From Klebsiella pneumoniae (lineage in GTDB: Bacteria > Verrucomicrobiota > Verrucomicrobiia > Limisphaerales > SXTU01): a DNA stretch of 64,000 nt. Positions 37,351 through 47,788 of this stretch are shown here, piece after piece (position 1 is the first letter of the stretch; each line of letters opens with the position of its first letter). A model generated the notes under the pieces. That model saw only the letters and a program-made list of their open reading frames with translations, was not told the origin of the DNA and searched no databases. Both the position numbers and the translations under genes were made by a program. The stretch is taken from the NCBI GenBank assembly GCA_943330855.2, contig CALQJI020000015.1:1-64000 (forward strand), given 5' to 3'.

Positions 37351-38472
37351 ATGGCTGCGCGAAAATCCAAGGCGAAGAGGACCAAGCCGCGTATCTCCGT
37401 GCCCCCTCCCAGCAAGCCCGTGAGCAAGCCTGCGCACAAAATTGAGCGTAAATCCGCTCCGTCCAAACCCGCTCCGCGTAGGCCCGCCGGTCCCTTCAAC
37501 GTCTTCCGCCCGAGTCCGCGTCCTATTTCGCAGAAACCGCCGCCCGCCGTGTCGGAGATCCCCGGCGCCGCCATCAGTGTGCCGCGCGTGGAGTTGCCCA
37601 CGTCGCGCGAATCCTCCGAGCGCATCCGCACGCCCTACGACGGCGAGAGCGCCATCCGCCTCTACCTCCGCGAAATCGGCCTAGTGCCGCTGCTAACCGT
37701 CCAAGAAGAGATCGTGTTGGCTGCCAAGATTCAAAAGGGGGACAAGGCCGCCCGCGAGTTGATGATCAAGGCCAACCTCCGCCTCGTCGTGAAGATTGCG
37801 CACGACTACGACTGGCTCGGGATGCCGCTGCTCGACCTCATCAACGAGGGCAACATCGGCCTGATGAAAGCCGTCGAGCGCTTCGACCCCAAGAAGGGCG
37901 GCAAACTCTCCACCTACGGCGCGTGGTGGATCAAGCAGTCCATCAAGCGCGCCCTCGCCAACCAGGGCAAAACCATCCGCCTCCCCGTGCATCTGGTGGA
38001 CAAGATTTCCAAGCTGCGCCGCGTGGCCATGAAGCTACAGGAAGCTTTGGGCCGCGAGCCAACCGACGAGGAGGTCGCTCAGGAAATGGGCATGACCGCC
38101 AGTCGGGTCGCTCAACTCCGCACTGCCGCCATCCGCCCCGCTTCTCTCGATGCGCCCGTCGGCGATGAGGGCGATTCGCACCTCTTCGGGGAGATCATCG
38201 AGGACGAGCACGCGGAAACGCCCTACGAACAGTTGGAGGAAAAGACGGTCACCGCCATGCTGCGCGAGATGGTCAAGACTCTGGCACCGCGCGAAGCGAC
38301 CATCCTCACCTTCCGCTTCGGCCTCGATGGTGGGAACGAGCGCACGCTCGCGGAGGTCGGCCAGAAATTTCACGTCACCCGCGAGCGCATTCGCCAGATT
38401 CAAAACATCGCCCTCCGCAAAATGCGCCGGATGATCGAGAAGCGCGAAGCGCAGACCACTTCAACCCCATGA
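37351..38472 (+). CDS. RNA polymerase sigma-70 factor, RpoD/SigA type
   Basis: A 373-residue sigma factor. The first ~85 residues are a basic, Pro-rich tail unlike region 1.1. Region 1.2 has GESAIRLYLREIG. Region 2 has LMIKANLRLVVKIAHDY and LLDLINEGNIGLMKAVERFDP, then GGKLSTYGAWWIKQSIKRAL. Region 3 follows, and region 4 has TLAEVGQKFHVTRERIRQIQ. The region 2.4 and 4.2 residues look like those that read standard -10/-35 boxes. It could be the primary factor or a close paralogue. Its stop overlaps the apt start (ATGA). Confidence 0.93.
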   Translation: MAARKSKAKRTKPRISVPPPSKPVSKPAHKIERKSAPSKPAPRRPAGPFNVFRPSPRPISQKPPPAVSEIPGAAISVPRVELPTSRESSERIRTPYDGESAIRLYLREIGLVPLLTVQEEIVLAAKIQKGDKAARELMIKANLRLVVKIAHDYDWLGMPLLDLINEGNIGLMKAVERFDPKKGGKLSTYGAWWIKQSIKRALANQGKTIRLPVHLVDKISKLRRVAMKLQEALGREPTDEEVAQEMGMTASRVAQLRTAAIRPASLDAPVGDEGDSHLFGEIIEDEHAETPYEQLEEKTVTAMLREMVKTLAPREATILTFRFGLDGGNERTLAEVGQKFHVTRERIRQIQNIALRKMRRMIEKREAQTTSTP

Positions 38473-39005
38473 GCCACGCCCCTGTTACCCCTGCCGACCT
38501 CGCCGCTGCCATCCGCAACGTGCCGGACTTTCCCAAGCCCGGCATCCAGTTCAAAGACATCACCCCCGTGCTCGCGGACGGACGCCTGTTCGCCGGGACA
38601 ATTGACCTTCTCTGCCAGAGCTACAAACCCGGCGACGTGGACGCGGTGGTAGGAATAGACGCGCGCGGCTTCATCTTCGCTGCGGCTGTGGCGCTGCGGC
38701 TGGGCGCGGGTTTCGTGCCCGTGCGCAAACAGGGCAAGCTCCCCTACGCCACGCACGAGCAGAGCTACGACCTCGAATACGGCTCCAACACCGTGGCCAT
38801 CCACATTGACGCCGTGAAGCCCGGGGCCCGCGTGCTCCTCGTGGACGACCTTCTCGCCACCGGTGGCACGGCCTCGGCGGCGGTCCATCTGCTGGAGAAA
38901 ATTGGCGCGAAGATTTTGGAAGTTCACTTCCTGATCGAGCTGCCGTTCCTCCAAGGACGCAGCAAGCTCAAGGGGTATCCGGTCAAGTCCCTCGTGGTGT
39001 ATTGA
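38469..39005 (+). CDS. apt: Adenine phosphoribosyltransferase
   Basis: A 178-residue purine-salvage enzyme that makes AMP from adenine and PRPP. Visible blocks are FPKPGIQFKDITPVL at the N-terminus, VVGIDARGFIFAAAVA, PVRKQGKLPY, and the PRPP loop VLLVDDLLATGGTA. It is full length and translationally coupled to the sigma factor gene by a 4-bp overlap. Confidence 0.97.
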   Translation: MSHAPVTPADLAAAIRNVPDFPKPGIQFKDITPVLADGRLFAGTIDLLCQSYKPGDVDAVVGIDARGFIFAAAVALRLGAGFVPVRKQGKLPYATHEQSYDLEYGSNTVAIHIDAVKPGARVLLVDDLLATGGTASAAVHLLEKIGAKILEVHFLIELPFLQGRSKLKGYPVKSLVVY

Positions 39006-39282
39006 GGGAGCCCGCGCGGGCACGCGCCTGCCTGACGCAGCCGGAGTTCCGGTGACTCGACGGCGAAGAAGTTTTTTTGGGGTTGGCCACCAATGTCGCC
39101 CTCAATTCCTGGCCGAACACGCCCTTCGTCATCCTCAACCCACTGTTGCGGACGAACACGTTCGTGGCTGCGCGTGCGAGAGGAGTATCAGCAGGGCTTG
39201 GGCAGTTGCGCGGAACTGGCGCGACGGACACGGCCTGGGCGCGGGCGCGGTGTCCTCCCGGTGCAAGCGCGAGAAATGGCGC

Positions 39283-39657
39283 ATGGCCGTGCCCCAACTT
39301 GACCAAAAGCTGGACCAACGTCTTGTCCAATTGACCACGGCCAAGGCTGAAACCCTCGCCGAGCGCGCGGCGCGCTTCCGTAACCGGACGCTGACAGAAT
39401 CCGAGGAGTGGCTGGACCACATTCAGCGTGCCAAGGCGCCCGTGGTCGAGAATGACACGCAAGGGCTGAAGGAACTCGTCGGCGCGTGGCAAATCCCCGT
39501 GCAGGTCGGGGCGAAGCTGCTGCACTTCGATGAACCGTCCGTGGAACGCCCGCGCATCCTCATCGGCATCGTCGGCGAACTCCGGGAAACCATGCGCCGG
39601 CAATCCCCGCACGAACCGCCGCCGATAGATGTGGCCACGGCGAGTGCTGGCGAGTGA
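39283..39657 (+). CDS. Hypothetical small protein
   Basis: A possible 124-residue protein from the ATG at 39283, rich in Lys, Glu and Arg, with a probable helix LTTAKAETLAERAARFRNRT and a sequence ending in Pro-rich residues. No family is recognised. The open frame continues 77 codons upstream with no start that looks better. A long antisense frame covers the same DNA, so coding status is uncertain. The 277 bp between apt and this start hold nothing I can support. Confidence 0.35.
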   Translation: MAVPQLDQKLDQRLVQLTTAKAETLAERAARFRNRTLTESEEWLDHIQRAKAPVVENDTQGLKELVGAWQIPVQVGAKLLHFDEPSVERPRILIGIVGELRETMRRQSPHEPPPIDVATASAGE

Positions 39658-39826
39658 CGCGCCGGGCCGTTTTGCAGGCTCCCCAACCCGGAGCTTCCCC
39701 GCCGTCACTGACAAGCCTGAACACCTTTGAAGCGGTTGGAAGTGTTAGCAGTGGGCGTTAGCAGTGGTGCCATTCCGAAACTCGAAAAATGCCTAAACCC
39801 TTGATTCTATTGATCGAAAAGTGAAG

Positions 39827-39902
39827 TGGTGGCTGCGGCCGGAATTGAACCGGCGACACGCGGATTTTCAATCCGCTGCTCTACCAACTGAGCTACACAG
39901 CC
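39827..39902 (-). tRNA. tRNA-Phe (anticodon GAA)
   Basis: A 76-nt cloverleaf on the minus strand. The acceptor stem GGCTGTG pairs with CGCAGCC (one G-U pair). The D-arm is AGCTCAGTTGGTAGAGC. The anticodon stem GCGGA/TCCGC encloses the loop TTGAAAA with anticodon GAA. The T-arm contains GGTTCAATTCC. The 3' CCA is encoded in the DNA. Confidence 0.97.
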
Positions 39903-40111
39903 AACTCTCTCATTCTGCGAGGTTCGCAGCGCGAACGACGTAGTAAACTACAACCGTTCAACACCACCACTTTATGCGTTGCCAAAAAGAGCCGACAAGC
40001 AATTTCGCCTGTCGTCTCGTTGAAATTACGGTGCTCACCAGGAGGTGTTTCGAGGTCCGGCTTGCGAAGATTGAACTTTGAACCGCCCCGCCCGCTCCTT
40101 ATAAGAGAACC

Positions 40112-40765
40112 ATGCTGCCGACGTTACTCTCCGCGGGCGGGCCGGTTGTGTGGCTCCTGTTGCTCCTGAGCGCGGTGGCTATCGCTGTGTTTGTCGAGCG
40201 GGTGCTTCACTTTCACCGTGCGCAAATCAACTCCGCCGAGTTCCTCGCTGGCGTCCGCACGGTGCTCAAGCGCGACAATATCGTCGAGGCGCTCTCTATC
40301 TGCGATGCCACGCCCGGGCCCGTCGCACGCCTCGTGAAGAACGCCATTCTCAGCCGCGAACGAGGACGCGAGGGCGTGCGCGAGGCTCTGGAGGATACGG
40401 GGCTTCAGGAAGTTCCCCGACTCGAGGAGAAGCTCAACCTCCTCGCCACCATCGCGCAGATCGCGCCGCTGCTGGGCCTGCTCGGCACCGCGTTGGGCTT
40501 CATCAAGATGTTTGGCGTGATGGAAAAGGAAGGTCAGTTCGCCCATGCCGCGCTGCTCACCGGCGGCGTTTGGCAGGCGCTGGTCTGCACGGCAATGGGG
40601 CTGGCCGTGGCGATTCCCTGCTACGTCGGCTACAACTACCTCATCGGTCGCGTGAACCAAATCGTCCTCGATATGGAGAAGTCGTCGAACGAAATCCTGA
40701 ACCTCGTGACGGGCGAGGGGGGGAAAGCAGCGAACAGTGGTCAGCGGTCGGCGGTCGGCGAATAA
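40112..40765 (+). CDS. MotA/TolQ/ExbB-type proton channel protein
   Basis: A 217-residue inner-membrane protein with three hydrophobic segments: about 5-27, then about 113-135 (LATIAQIAPLLGLLGTALGF) and about 150-178 (ALLTGGVWQALVCTAMGLAV). This is the ExbB/TolQ pattern with the long cytoplasmic loop between helices 1 and 2. It should form the proton-conducting pore with the ExbD-like protein encoded next, and power a TonB-like transducer. The TonB-like gene completes the set. Confidence 0.92.
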   Translation: MLPTLLSAGGPVVWLLLLLSAVAIAVFVERVLHFHRAQINSAEFLAGVRTVLKRDNIVEALSICDATPGPVARLVKNAILSRERGREGVREALEDTGLQEVPRLEEKLNLLATIAQIAPLLGLLGTALGFIKMFGVMEKEGQFAHAALLTGGVWQALVCTAMGLAVAIPCYVGYNYLIGRVNQIVLDMEKSSNEILNLVTGEGGKAANSGQRSAVGE

Positions 40766-40803
40766 CCACGACACTCTTTCTCCATTCATCGTTCGGCATT
40801 CCC

Positions 40804-41250
40804 ATGCGATTCCACCGCCACGCGCGCATCTTCCGCGGCCAGCTCGACGCTGCGCCATTCGCGGGCGTGTTTTTCCTCGTCCTGATCTTCATCACGTTCA
40901 ACTCGCAACTCGTCTTCACGCCTGGCGTGCGCGTGGAGCTGCCGGTGGCGGACGGCTTGCCGGGCACCGCGAATCCGACGCTCTCCGTGGTCGTGGACCG
41001 CAGTGGACAATTTTACTTCGAGAACCAAGTTGTCACCGAAGCTGATCTGAAGGGACGGCTCCGCACGGCTGCTGACAAAGCAAAAAGCCGGGGCGCGCAG
41101 CTCACGCTCGTGGTGCTTGCGGATATGCTCACGCCCAACGCTGTGCTTTTCCAACTCGGCGAGCTGGCGCGCGAGGCTGGCATCCGCGAGTTGTTGCAGG
41201 CCACGCGCCCGCGCACCACTCCGGCGCCGCTCAACGTCTCTCCGCCATGA
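40804..41250 (+). CDS. ExbD/TolR family biopolymer transport protein
   Basis: A 148-residue protein from the ATG at 40804, with a short cytoplasmic N-terminus, one membrane helix (about 18-38) and a periplasmic domain with LSVVVDRSGQFYFENQVVTE and a final amphipathic helix. In ExbD/TolR the helix contains an essential Asp. Here Asp15 lies just before the helix (QLDAAPFAGVFFLVL), in the normal place. The long frame upstream of 40804 is a shadow of exbB. It overlaps the next gene by ATGA. Confidence 0.88.
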   Translation: MRFHRHARIFRGQLDAAPFAGVFFLVLIFITFNSQLVFTPGVRVELPVADGLPGTANPTLSVVVDRSGQFYFENQVVTEADLKGRLRTAADKAKSRGAQLTLVVLADMLTPNAVLFQLGELAREAGIRELLQATRPRTTPAPLNVSPP

Positions 41251-42029
41251 GTGGGGTTGCTTCTGACACTGCCGTTTGGTCCCGACGGCGATGGGGCACG
41301 GTGGTCCTGGCCATTTTTTCCCTGCACATCGGGGTGCTTTTTTTGGTGTCGTCACGCGCAGGGAAAGTTCAGCCGCGCGCGCAGTCACGAGCTTCTGTCC
41401 ACTGGCTGACCGACCCTCTGGCTGCACGCAGGACGCTCGATGTCCTCCTGCTCACCGACCCGGCGCAGTTTGCGATGGTGCATGCGCGGGGCTTCTCCGG
41501 CGCGGCGTGGCTGCGGACGCAATCGCCGGGGTTCCGCCCCACGGAGTGGAGCGATGCGGAACGTTCGCTCGCGCAGCCCACCGAGCTTTTGGGCGGCGCG
41601 TTTCGGCAGGTGTCCACGGTGGGCGAGCCGCCCGCGTTTGACCCCGCGCGCAAGCCCGCCGCCGCGCCGCCCGCCCTCGCTGTCCCCCAACCGCCGCTCC
41701 GGGATCGTTCGCAGTTGTTCGTGGAAGGCGCGGCCCGTCTGCGCCCGCTGGTGCAGCCTCCACTGCTCAAATCCTGGCCCCACTCCGACGTGCTCGCGGA
41801 CACGCGCGTGCAGGTGTTGGTCACCGCAGAGGGGCTGGTCTTTTCGCCACGCTTGGCGGGTAGCACCAACACGAAGGATCCGGTGCAACGTGCCGCCGAC
41901 CTTCACGCGCTGGAGTTGGCCCGACAATTTCGTTTTGAGCCGGCGGTGAAGGACAGCCGTGCTTCCATCGAGGGCTTGTTGATCTTTCAATGGCACACGA
42001 CCGCGCCGCCCGCGCCTGCAACGCCGTGA
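41247..42029 (+). CDS. TonB-like energy transducer
   Basis: A 260-residue protein with a single N-terminal membrane helix (about 16-35), a long Pro/Ala-rich periplasmic linker, and a C-terminal domain that looks TonB-like: VQVLVTAEGLVFSPRLAGST followed by a helix with ALELARQFRFEP and a closing strand IEGLLIFQW. Together with the ExbB- and ExbD-like genes directly upstream it should couple the proton gradient to outer-membrane transport. It is 1 bp from the next small gene. Confidence 0.75.
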   Translation: MSGVASDTAVWSRRRWGTVVLAIFSLHIGVLFLVSSRAGKVQPRAQSRASVHWLTDPLAARRTLDVLLLTDPAQFAMVHARGFSGAAWLRTQSPGFRPTEWSDAERSLAQPTELLGGAFRQVSTVGEPPAFDPARKPAAAPPALAVPQPPLRDRSQLFVEGAARLRPLVQPPLLKSWPHSDVLADTRVQVLVTAEGLVFSPRLAGSTNTKDPVQRAADLHALELARQFRFEPAVKDSRASIEGLLIFQWHTTAPPAPATP

Positions 42030-42030
42030 C

Positions 42031-42255
42031 ATGACGCCCGACGCCGTCCTCTTCGCCTATGTGGTCGTGTTGATGGGAGCCGTGACCGCCGTCGGCGTGT
42101 TTCATGAGCGTCGGCGTCGGCGCTTCGAGCCGGAGCCGACCGAGGACCACATCTTCCGCTGCTCGAAGTGCAGCTATGTCTACACCGATGACGAGGATGT
42201 GGAGTTGTCGCGCTGTCCCCAATGCGGTGCGTCGAACGAGGTGGTGGAGTTTTAG
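42031..42255 (+). CDS. Small membrane protein with a zinc ribbon
   Basis: A 74-residue protein with one N-terminal membrane helix (about 5-24), an Arg-rich stop-transfer segment, and a zinc-ribbon motif made of FRCSKCSYVY and SRCPQCGAS, two CxxC pairs 16 residues apart. It is the last gene of the ExbB-ExbD-TonB-like group. The function is unknown. The ribbon may stabilise it or bind another component. Confidence 0.75.
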   Translation: MTPDAVLFAYVVVLMGAVTAVGVFHERRRRRFEPEPTEDHIFRCSKCSYVYTDDEDVELSRCPQCGASNEVVEF

Positions 42256-42308
42256 GGACGGAGGGGAGAGAACGCACGGCCCGCCAACTGCCGCTCCGTT
42301 TCATGGGT

Positions 42309-42392
42309 AGGACAGAGGACGGCCTGCGTTCGGACTGACGCTCGTCATCCGACGACGGGACGCTTCTGACTTCGGACTTCCGCCCTCTGCCC

Positions 42393-42393
<1 letters not shown>
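42309..42393. repeat. Inverted repeat between convergent genes
   Basis: Arms of 14 bp (AGGACAGAGGACGG and the complement of CCGCCCTCTGCCCT, 12 of 14 matching) enclose about 57 bp between the zinc-ribbon gene and the IMPDH-like gene. The right arm touches the last base of the IMPDH stop codon. Confidence 0.5.
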
Positions 42394-43961
<1,568 letters not shown>

Positions 43962-44085
43962 GCCATTTAATGCCCGGCGCGAGTAGCGGGTGGCAAGCGG
44001 GAACTGCGGTTGAGCCGCTGGGTGAAGTGTCGCGCCAACCACCTTCCACCGCATCCGAAACAACCCGCCCTCGTTCCCTTGCGGC

Positions 44086-44568
44086 TCAGTAATTCCGTTT
44101 GCGCGCCTTCACGCGGAGGGGCGGCGCTTGGTTGGTGGGCGAGAGGTCCAGCGTCACCCCCGGCTGCCAGACGCGCTCCAGCCGGTCCACCACCAGGCCG
44201 CGCTGGATGAGTTCCACTTCATGGTTGAAGGCCAGCAGCGTCACGGTGCCGGGCAGGTAAGTTGCGTCTTGGAAGCGCAACTCGCCAAACGCGGGCTTCG
44301 TGTTCGGCTGCGTGAAGCGCACAGTGACAGGCCCGTTCGTCAGCCCGCCCTGCTCGCCGGGGAAGCGCACCTTCACGTCGCGCACACCCAGCGTGGGCTG
44401 ATTTACGAGCAGGTAGGGCGTGCCGTTGGTTTCCGTGGCGAAGGTGACTTCCCACGGGCCTTTGCGCGTGCGTAAGTGGCTGTCGAGTGCGTAGAGGCTG
44501 AAGTAGCCCACCACCGCGATGACGCCGACGATGGCGACGTGCTTGAGGATGTTGTCCGGTCTCTGCAT
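44086..44568 (-). CDS. Membrane-anchored protein of unknown function
   Basis: A 160-residue protein from the ATG at 44568. One membrane helix (about 9-28, [19 protein letters not shown]) anchors a beta-rich extracytoplasmic domain with [14 protein letters not shown] and [20 protein letters not shown]. The upstream frame to 44691 is Pro/Arg-rich and unlikely to be translated. No family is recognised. It lies between IMPDH and recJ on the same strand. Confidence 0.7.
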   Translation of the reverse strand: MQRPDNILKHVAIVGVIAVVGYFSLYALDSHLRTRKGPWEVTFATETNGTPYLLVNQPTLGVRDVKVRFPGEQGGLTNGPVTVRFTQPNTKPAFGELRFQDATYLPGTVTLLAFNHEVELIQRGLVVDRLERVWQPGVTLDLSPTNQAPPLRVKARKRNY

Positions 44569-44725
44569 AGGGGCCGGAGGGTTCGACAGGAGTGGGGGAC
44601 AAGTCAAGCGGGGCGGGGCGGGTGAGAAAGTGAGAGGGCGTGAGTGTGGGCGGGTTGAGCGGGGCAGAGTGACGCTCGGATGCCGTCTCACTTTCCCGCC
44701 TGCGCATTTTCCCCATCGGGTGCGC

Positions 44726-46444
44726 TCACGCGCCGCGCAGGTCGGTCACCTTCAACTGCACGTTGCGATTGCCCCGGAACTCGTTCACCTCGGCGGTGAA
44801 GGCGAGGTCGAAGCTGGCAGGTGGCACGAAGCTCTTCGGCACGTTCCACCAGACGGCTTCGCGGATGTCGTTGCCGTCGGTCACATGAAGTTTCAGGTGC
44901 TGCTGCTCCTTGCCCATGCGTAGCGGCGCGCGGTGGAGGCGTAGGCCGGTGGCGCAGAACTGAAGCGCGGGATTGCCCATACCGGTCGGCGCGAGGCGGT
45001 CCAGCTCGGCTAGCCGTTCCACGGTCAGTTCGCGCAGCATCACTTCGGCGTCGAGCTTGAGCACGGGTTGAAGCTGGTCGGGGCGCAGCGTGCGGCGGGC
45101 GTGGGCGTTGAGGCGGTCGCGGAAGACGCCGACGTTCGCCGGGTCAATGGTGATGCCGGCGGCCATCGCGTGGCCGCCGTGCTTGACCAGCAGGTCGTCG
45201 CACTCGCGCAGTGCGGCGGCGAGGTCGAAGCCCTCGATGCTGCGGCCCGACCCGCGCCATTGCGCCGCGTCGCCGCCGAGGATGAGCGTGGGCCGGTGGA
45301 ACTCGCGCAACACGCGGGAGGCCACGATGCCCACGACGCCGATGTGCCAGAGCAGTTGCCCCTCGACGATGACGAAGTCGCGCGCGGGGTCGAAGCGCGC
45401 GCGAATGGCCCCGATGACTTCGTCGGTGATGGTGCGCTCGATGGCCTGGCGCTCGCGGTTGCGGTGATCGAGCGCAAGGGCGATGGGCTCGGCGGTGGCG
45501 AGGTCGGGGGCGCGGAGGAGTTCGAGGGCTTCGGCGGCGTTCTCCAATCGTCCGGCAGCGTTGAGGCGTGGGCCGAGCTGGAAGCCGACTTCGTAGGTGC
45601 CGATGGTGCCCTCGATGCCAGCGGCGGTCTTGAGCGCCAGCAGACCGGGGCGACGGGTGCTGTTCAGCCGCTCCAGCCCGGCGGTGACGAGGATGCGATT
45701 CTCACCGATGAGTGGCACAAGGTCCGCGATGGTGCCGAGCGCGACGAGGTCCAGCAGCGGGCGGATGTCGAAGCCGGCGAACTCGGCGAGCTGAAGTTCG
45801 CGTCCGCGCTTCACGAGCGCGTGGGCGAGCTTGAAGGCCAACCCGGCCGAACAAAGCTCGGTGAAATCGCTGCCTGCTTGCTTCGCCAACTGCGGATTCA
45901 CCAGCGCGTGCGCCGCCGGCGCGGGGTCGGAGACTTGATGGTGATCCAGCACGAGCACGTCCACGCCGCGCTGGTTCAGCCAGCCGATGGTCTCGACGGC
46001 GGTCGAGCCGCAGTCCACGGCGAGGAGTAACTTCGTGGCGTGGAATTTAGAAAAGCAGTTCTCCACGCCGTCCTGGCTGAGGCCGTAACCCTCGTCCATG
46101 CGGTGTGGTAGGTAGAAGTCCACCGCCCAGCCGAGCGAGCTGAGGACTTCGAGGAGCAAGGAGGTGGAGGTCACGCCGTCCACATCGTAGTCACCGAAGA
46201 TGACCAGCGGTTCGGCCCGCTCACGCGCGGCGAAAAGGCGGTCCACGGCGGCGGCCATGTTCGGCAACGCGAAGGGATCGGCGAGGGCGCGGAGGCGCGG
46301 TTCGAGGAAGCGCGCGACGGCCTCTGGCTCGCTGTGGCCGCGGTTGAGGAGGCACTGCGCGAGCAGCGGGCAGATGCCGAGTTGCTGCGTCAGCGCGGCG
46401 GCGAGCGCGGGTTGCGACGGGGCGATGGACCAACGGTATTTCAT
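44726..46444 (-). CDS. recJ: Single-stranded-DNA-specific exonuclease RecJ
   Basis: A 572-residue 5'-3' exonuclease used in recombination and repair. The DHH-domain motifs are VIFGDYDVDGVTSTSLL, LAVDCGST and VLVLDHHQVSD. Motif SAGLAFKLAHAL and the DHHA1 motif GGHAMAAGITID are present, and a C-terminal OB-fold ends the protein. The length is normal. The DHH triad and both acidic motifs are intact. Confidence 0.95.
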   Translation of the reverse strand: MKYRWSIAPSQPALAAALTQQLGICPLLAQCLLNRGHSEPEAVARFLEPRLRALADPFALPNMAAAVDRLFAARERAEPLVIFGDYDVDGVTSTSLLLEVLSSLGWAVDFYLPHRMDEGYGLSQDGVENCFSKFHATKLLLAVDCGSTAVETIGWLNQRGVDVLVLDHHQVSDPAPAAHALVNPQLAKQAGSDFTELCSAGLAFKLAHALVKRGRELQLAEFAGFDIRPLLDLVALGTIADLVPLIGENRILVTAGLERLNSTRRPGLLALKTAAGIEGTIGTYEVGFQLGPRLNAAGRLENAAEALELLRAPDLATAEPIALALDHRNRERQAIERTITDEVIGAIRARFDPARDFVIVEGQLLWHIGVVGIVASRVLREFHRPTLILGGDAAQWRGSGRSIEGFDLAAALRECDDLLVKHGGHAMAAGITIDPANVGVFRDRLNAHARRTLRPDQLQPVLKLDAEVMLRELTVERLAELDRLAPTGMGNPALQFCATGLRLHRAPLRMGKEQQHLKLHVTDGNDIREAVWWNVPKSFVPPASFDLAFTAEVNEFRGNRNVQLKVTDLRGA

Positions 46445-46470
46445 GGGCGCGGCACGGTGACGGGAAATCC

Positions 46471-46510
46471 TTTTTTAGACACGGATGAAACACGGATTCA
46501 ACACGGAGGA
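46471..46510. repeat. Short dispersed intergenic repeat, copy 1
   Basis: A segment beginning TTTTTTAGACACGGATGAAA and continuing with ACACGG motifs, 27 bp upstream of the recJ start. Related copies lie at 50555 and, in reverse, at 57921. Confidence 0.6.
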
Positions 46511-46597
46511 AAGCAGCCCTTCGCCGTGGGCCCAATCATTGTTCATCGGTGGCTAAAGCTCGGCGAACAGTTGCCAGGGATGCCGTTTAGCTCAGGG

Positions 46598-47623
46598 CTA
46601 CAAGGCTTTCTCGATTTGCTTGTGCCGCTGATTTTTGGCTTCGCCCACGGCGGTCTTGAAGCGTTCGATGCTCTTGAGGTCAGAGGTATCCGCGGGGCGG
46701 GGCGGGGTAGGGGTGCCGTTGTTCGGGCAGTTCAGAGCCTGGCTTGGGCCGACTTCCATTTGGCCGCCGCTCTTGGTGGCGGTGACAGTGACCTTGCCGG
46801 TGGCGACGGTGACGAAGGTTTGTTTGACGGTGTCCGAGAGGACCGAGAAGTCGGTGCCGACGATGCTGGTGGTCGCGGCGGGAGTGCGGATTTTGAACTT
46901 CGTTTTCGACGTGTGCTGGACCGAACCGATGACCCTGCCCATGTCCACCTCGATCGTCGTCGTCGTCTCGCCTACGGCGACGATTCGGACATGACTCAAT
47001 GGGCGGACGGCGAGGAAGCTGTTTTCACCAAGAATCAGGGTGATGGAGGAGTCGGCCTTCGTGACGATTTCCGCACCGATGGGCAGGCCGATGCGGCGGT
47101 TTTGCATTTCCTCCAGTGCTTCGCCCTTCGCGAGGCGGTAGGAGACGGAGCCTTTGAAGTCCGCCACGCGGGCCATCGGCGGGCCGTAGTGCGTGAAGCC
47201 GAGGTCGGCGAAAAACACGACCAGTGCAGAGACCATCAGTGCCGTGACATACGCAGAGGCGGTCGCCGCGTAGCCGCACTTCATCAGGAACTTGCCGATG
47301 GGCGCGGCGACGGCGAGCAGCATCAGCGCGAGCACGCCGCCGGCGTAAGCGGGGTAGGGGACGTCTTTCGGCACGTTGGGCAGCACGAAGATGTCTGCGG
47401 CGGCCAGTCCACCCAGCATCGCGGCGAGGCCCAGTCCGTAGGAAATGATTGCCATCAGCAACGTCCAGTTCGAGGCGCCGAGGCTCTCGGCCATCTTGCG
47501 ATATGAGAGGATGCCGAACACGAGGCAAAGGCCGACTACGGTGCCGGTGTGCTCTGGCACCACGGGCTCGAGCATGAGCCACGCGGCGGCGTCGAGCATT
47601 TTGGAAGGCAAGGAATCGTTCAT
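46598..47623 (-). CDS. FecR-domain membrane protein
   Basis: A 341-residue protein with four or so N-terminal membrane helices (between about 25 and 150, including GTVVGLCLVFGILSY and GYAATASAYVTALMVSALVV) joined to a FecR-type domain at about 160-290, with the diagnostic TTSIVGTDFSV and a preceding charge pattern. FecR domains bind sigma factors or polysaccharide in other settings. This version has a polytopic membrane part rather than one anchor. No sigma factor gene is adjacent. Its role is unknown. Confidence 0.8.
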   Translation of the reverse strand: MNDSLPSKMLDAAAWLMLEPVVPEHTGTVVGLCLVFGILSYRKMAESLGASNWTLLMAIISYGLGLAAMLGGLAAADIFVLPNVPKDVPYPAYAGGVLALMLLAVAAPIGKFLMKCGYAATASAYVTALMVSALVVFFADLGFTHYGPPMARVADFKGSVSYRLAKGEALEEMQNRRIGLPIGAEIVTKADSSITLILGENSFLAVRPLSHVRIVAVGETTTTIEVDMGRVIGSVQHTSKTKFKIRTPAATTSIVGTDFSVLSDTVKQTFVTVATGKVTVTATKSGGQMEVGPSQALNCPNNGTPTPPRPADTSDLKSIERFKTAVGEAKNQRHKQIEKAL

Positions 47624-47788
47624 GATCTGGATGTTATAGGAGGCACCGTGGCTGGCGAGGAGGGGTTCGACGAGAGGGTAGTTGCGGGGCGGCGGACGCC
47701 GTGCGTTTAGAGTGCGGATGGCCGTCTCGGCGAGCGCGTTGTTAGCCCGACACGAGTTGTGGACGCAGGCGTCCGCACGCCATCACAG

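Noticed and set aside
38983..39714. Antisense gene covering the region after apt
   Set aside because: It has no recognisable motif and a composition like other shadow frames. The small plus-strand candidate at 39283 is only slightly better.
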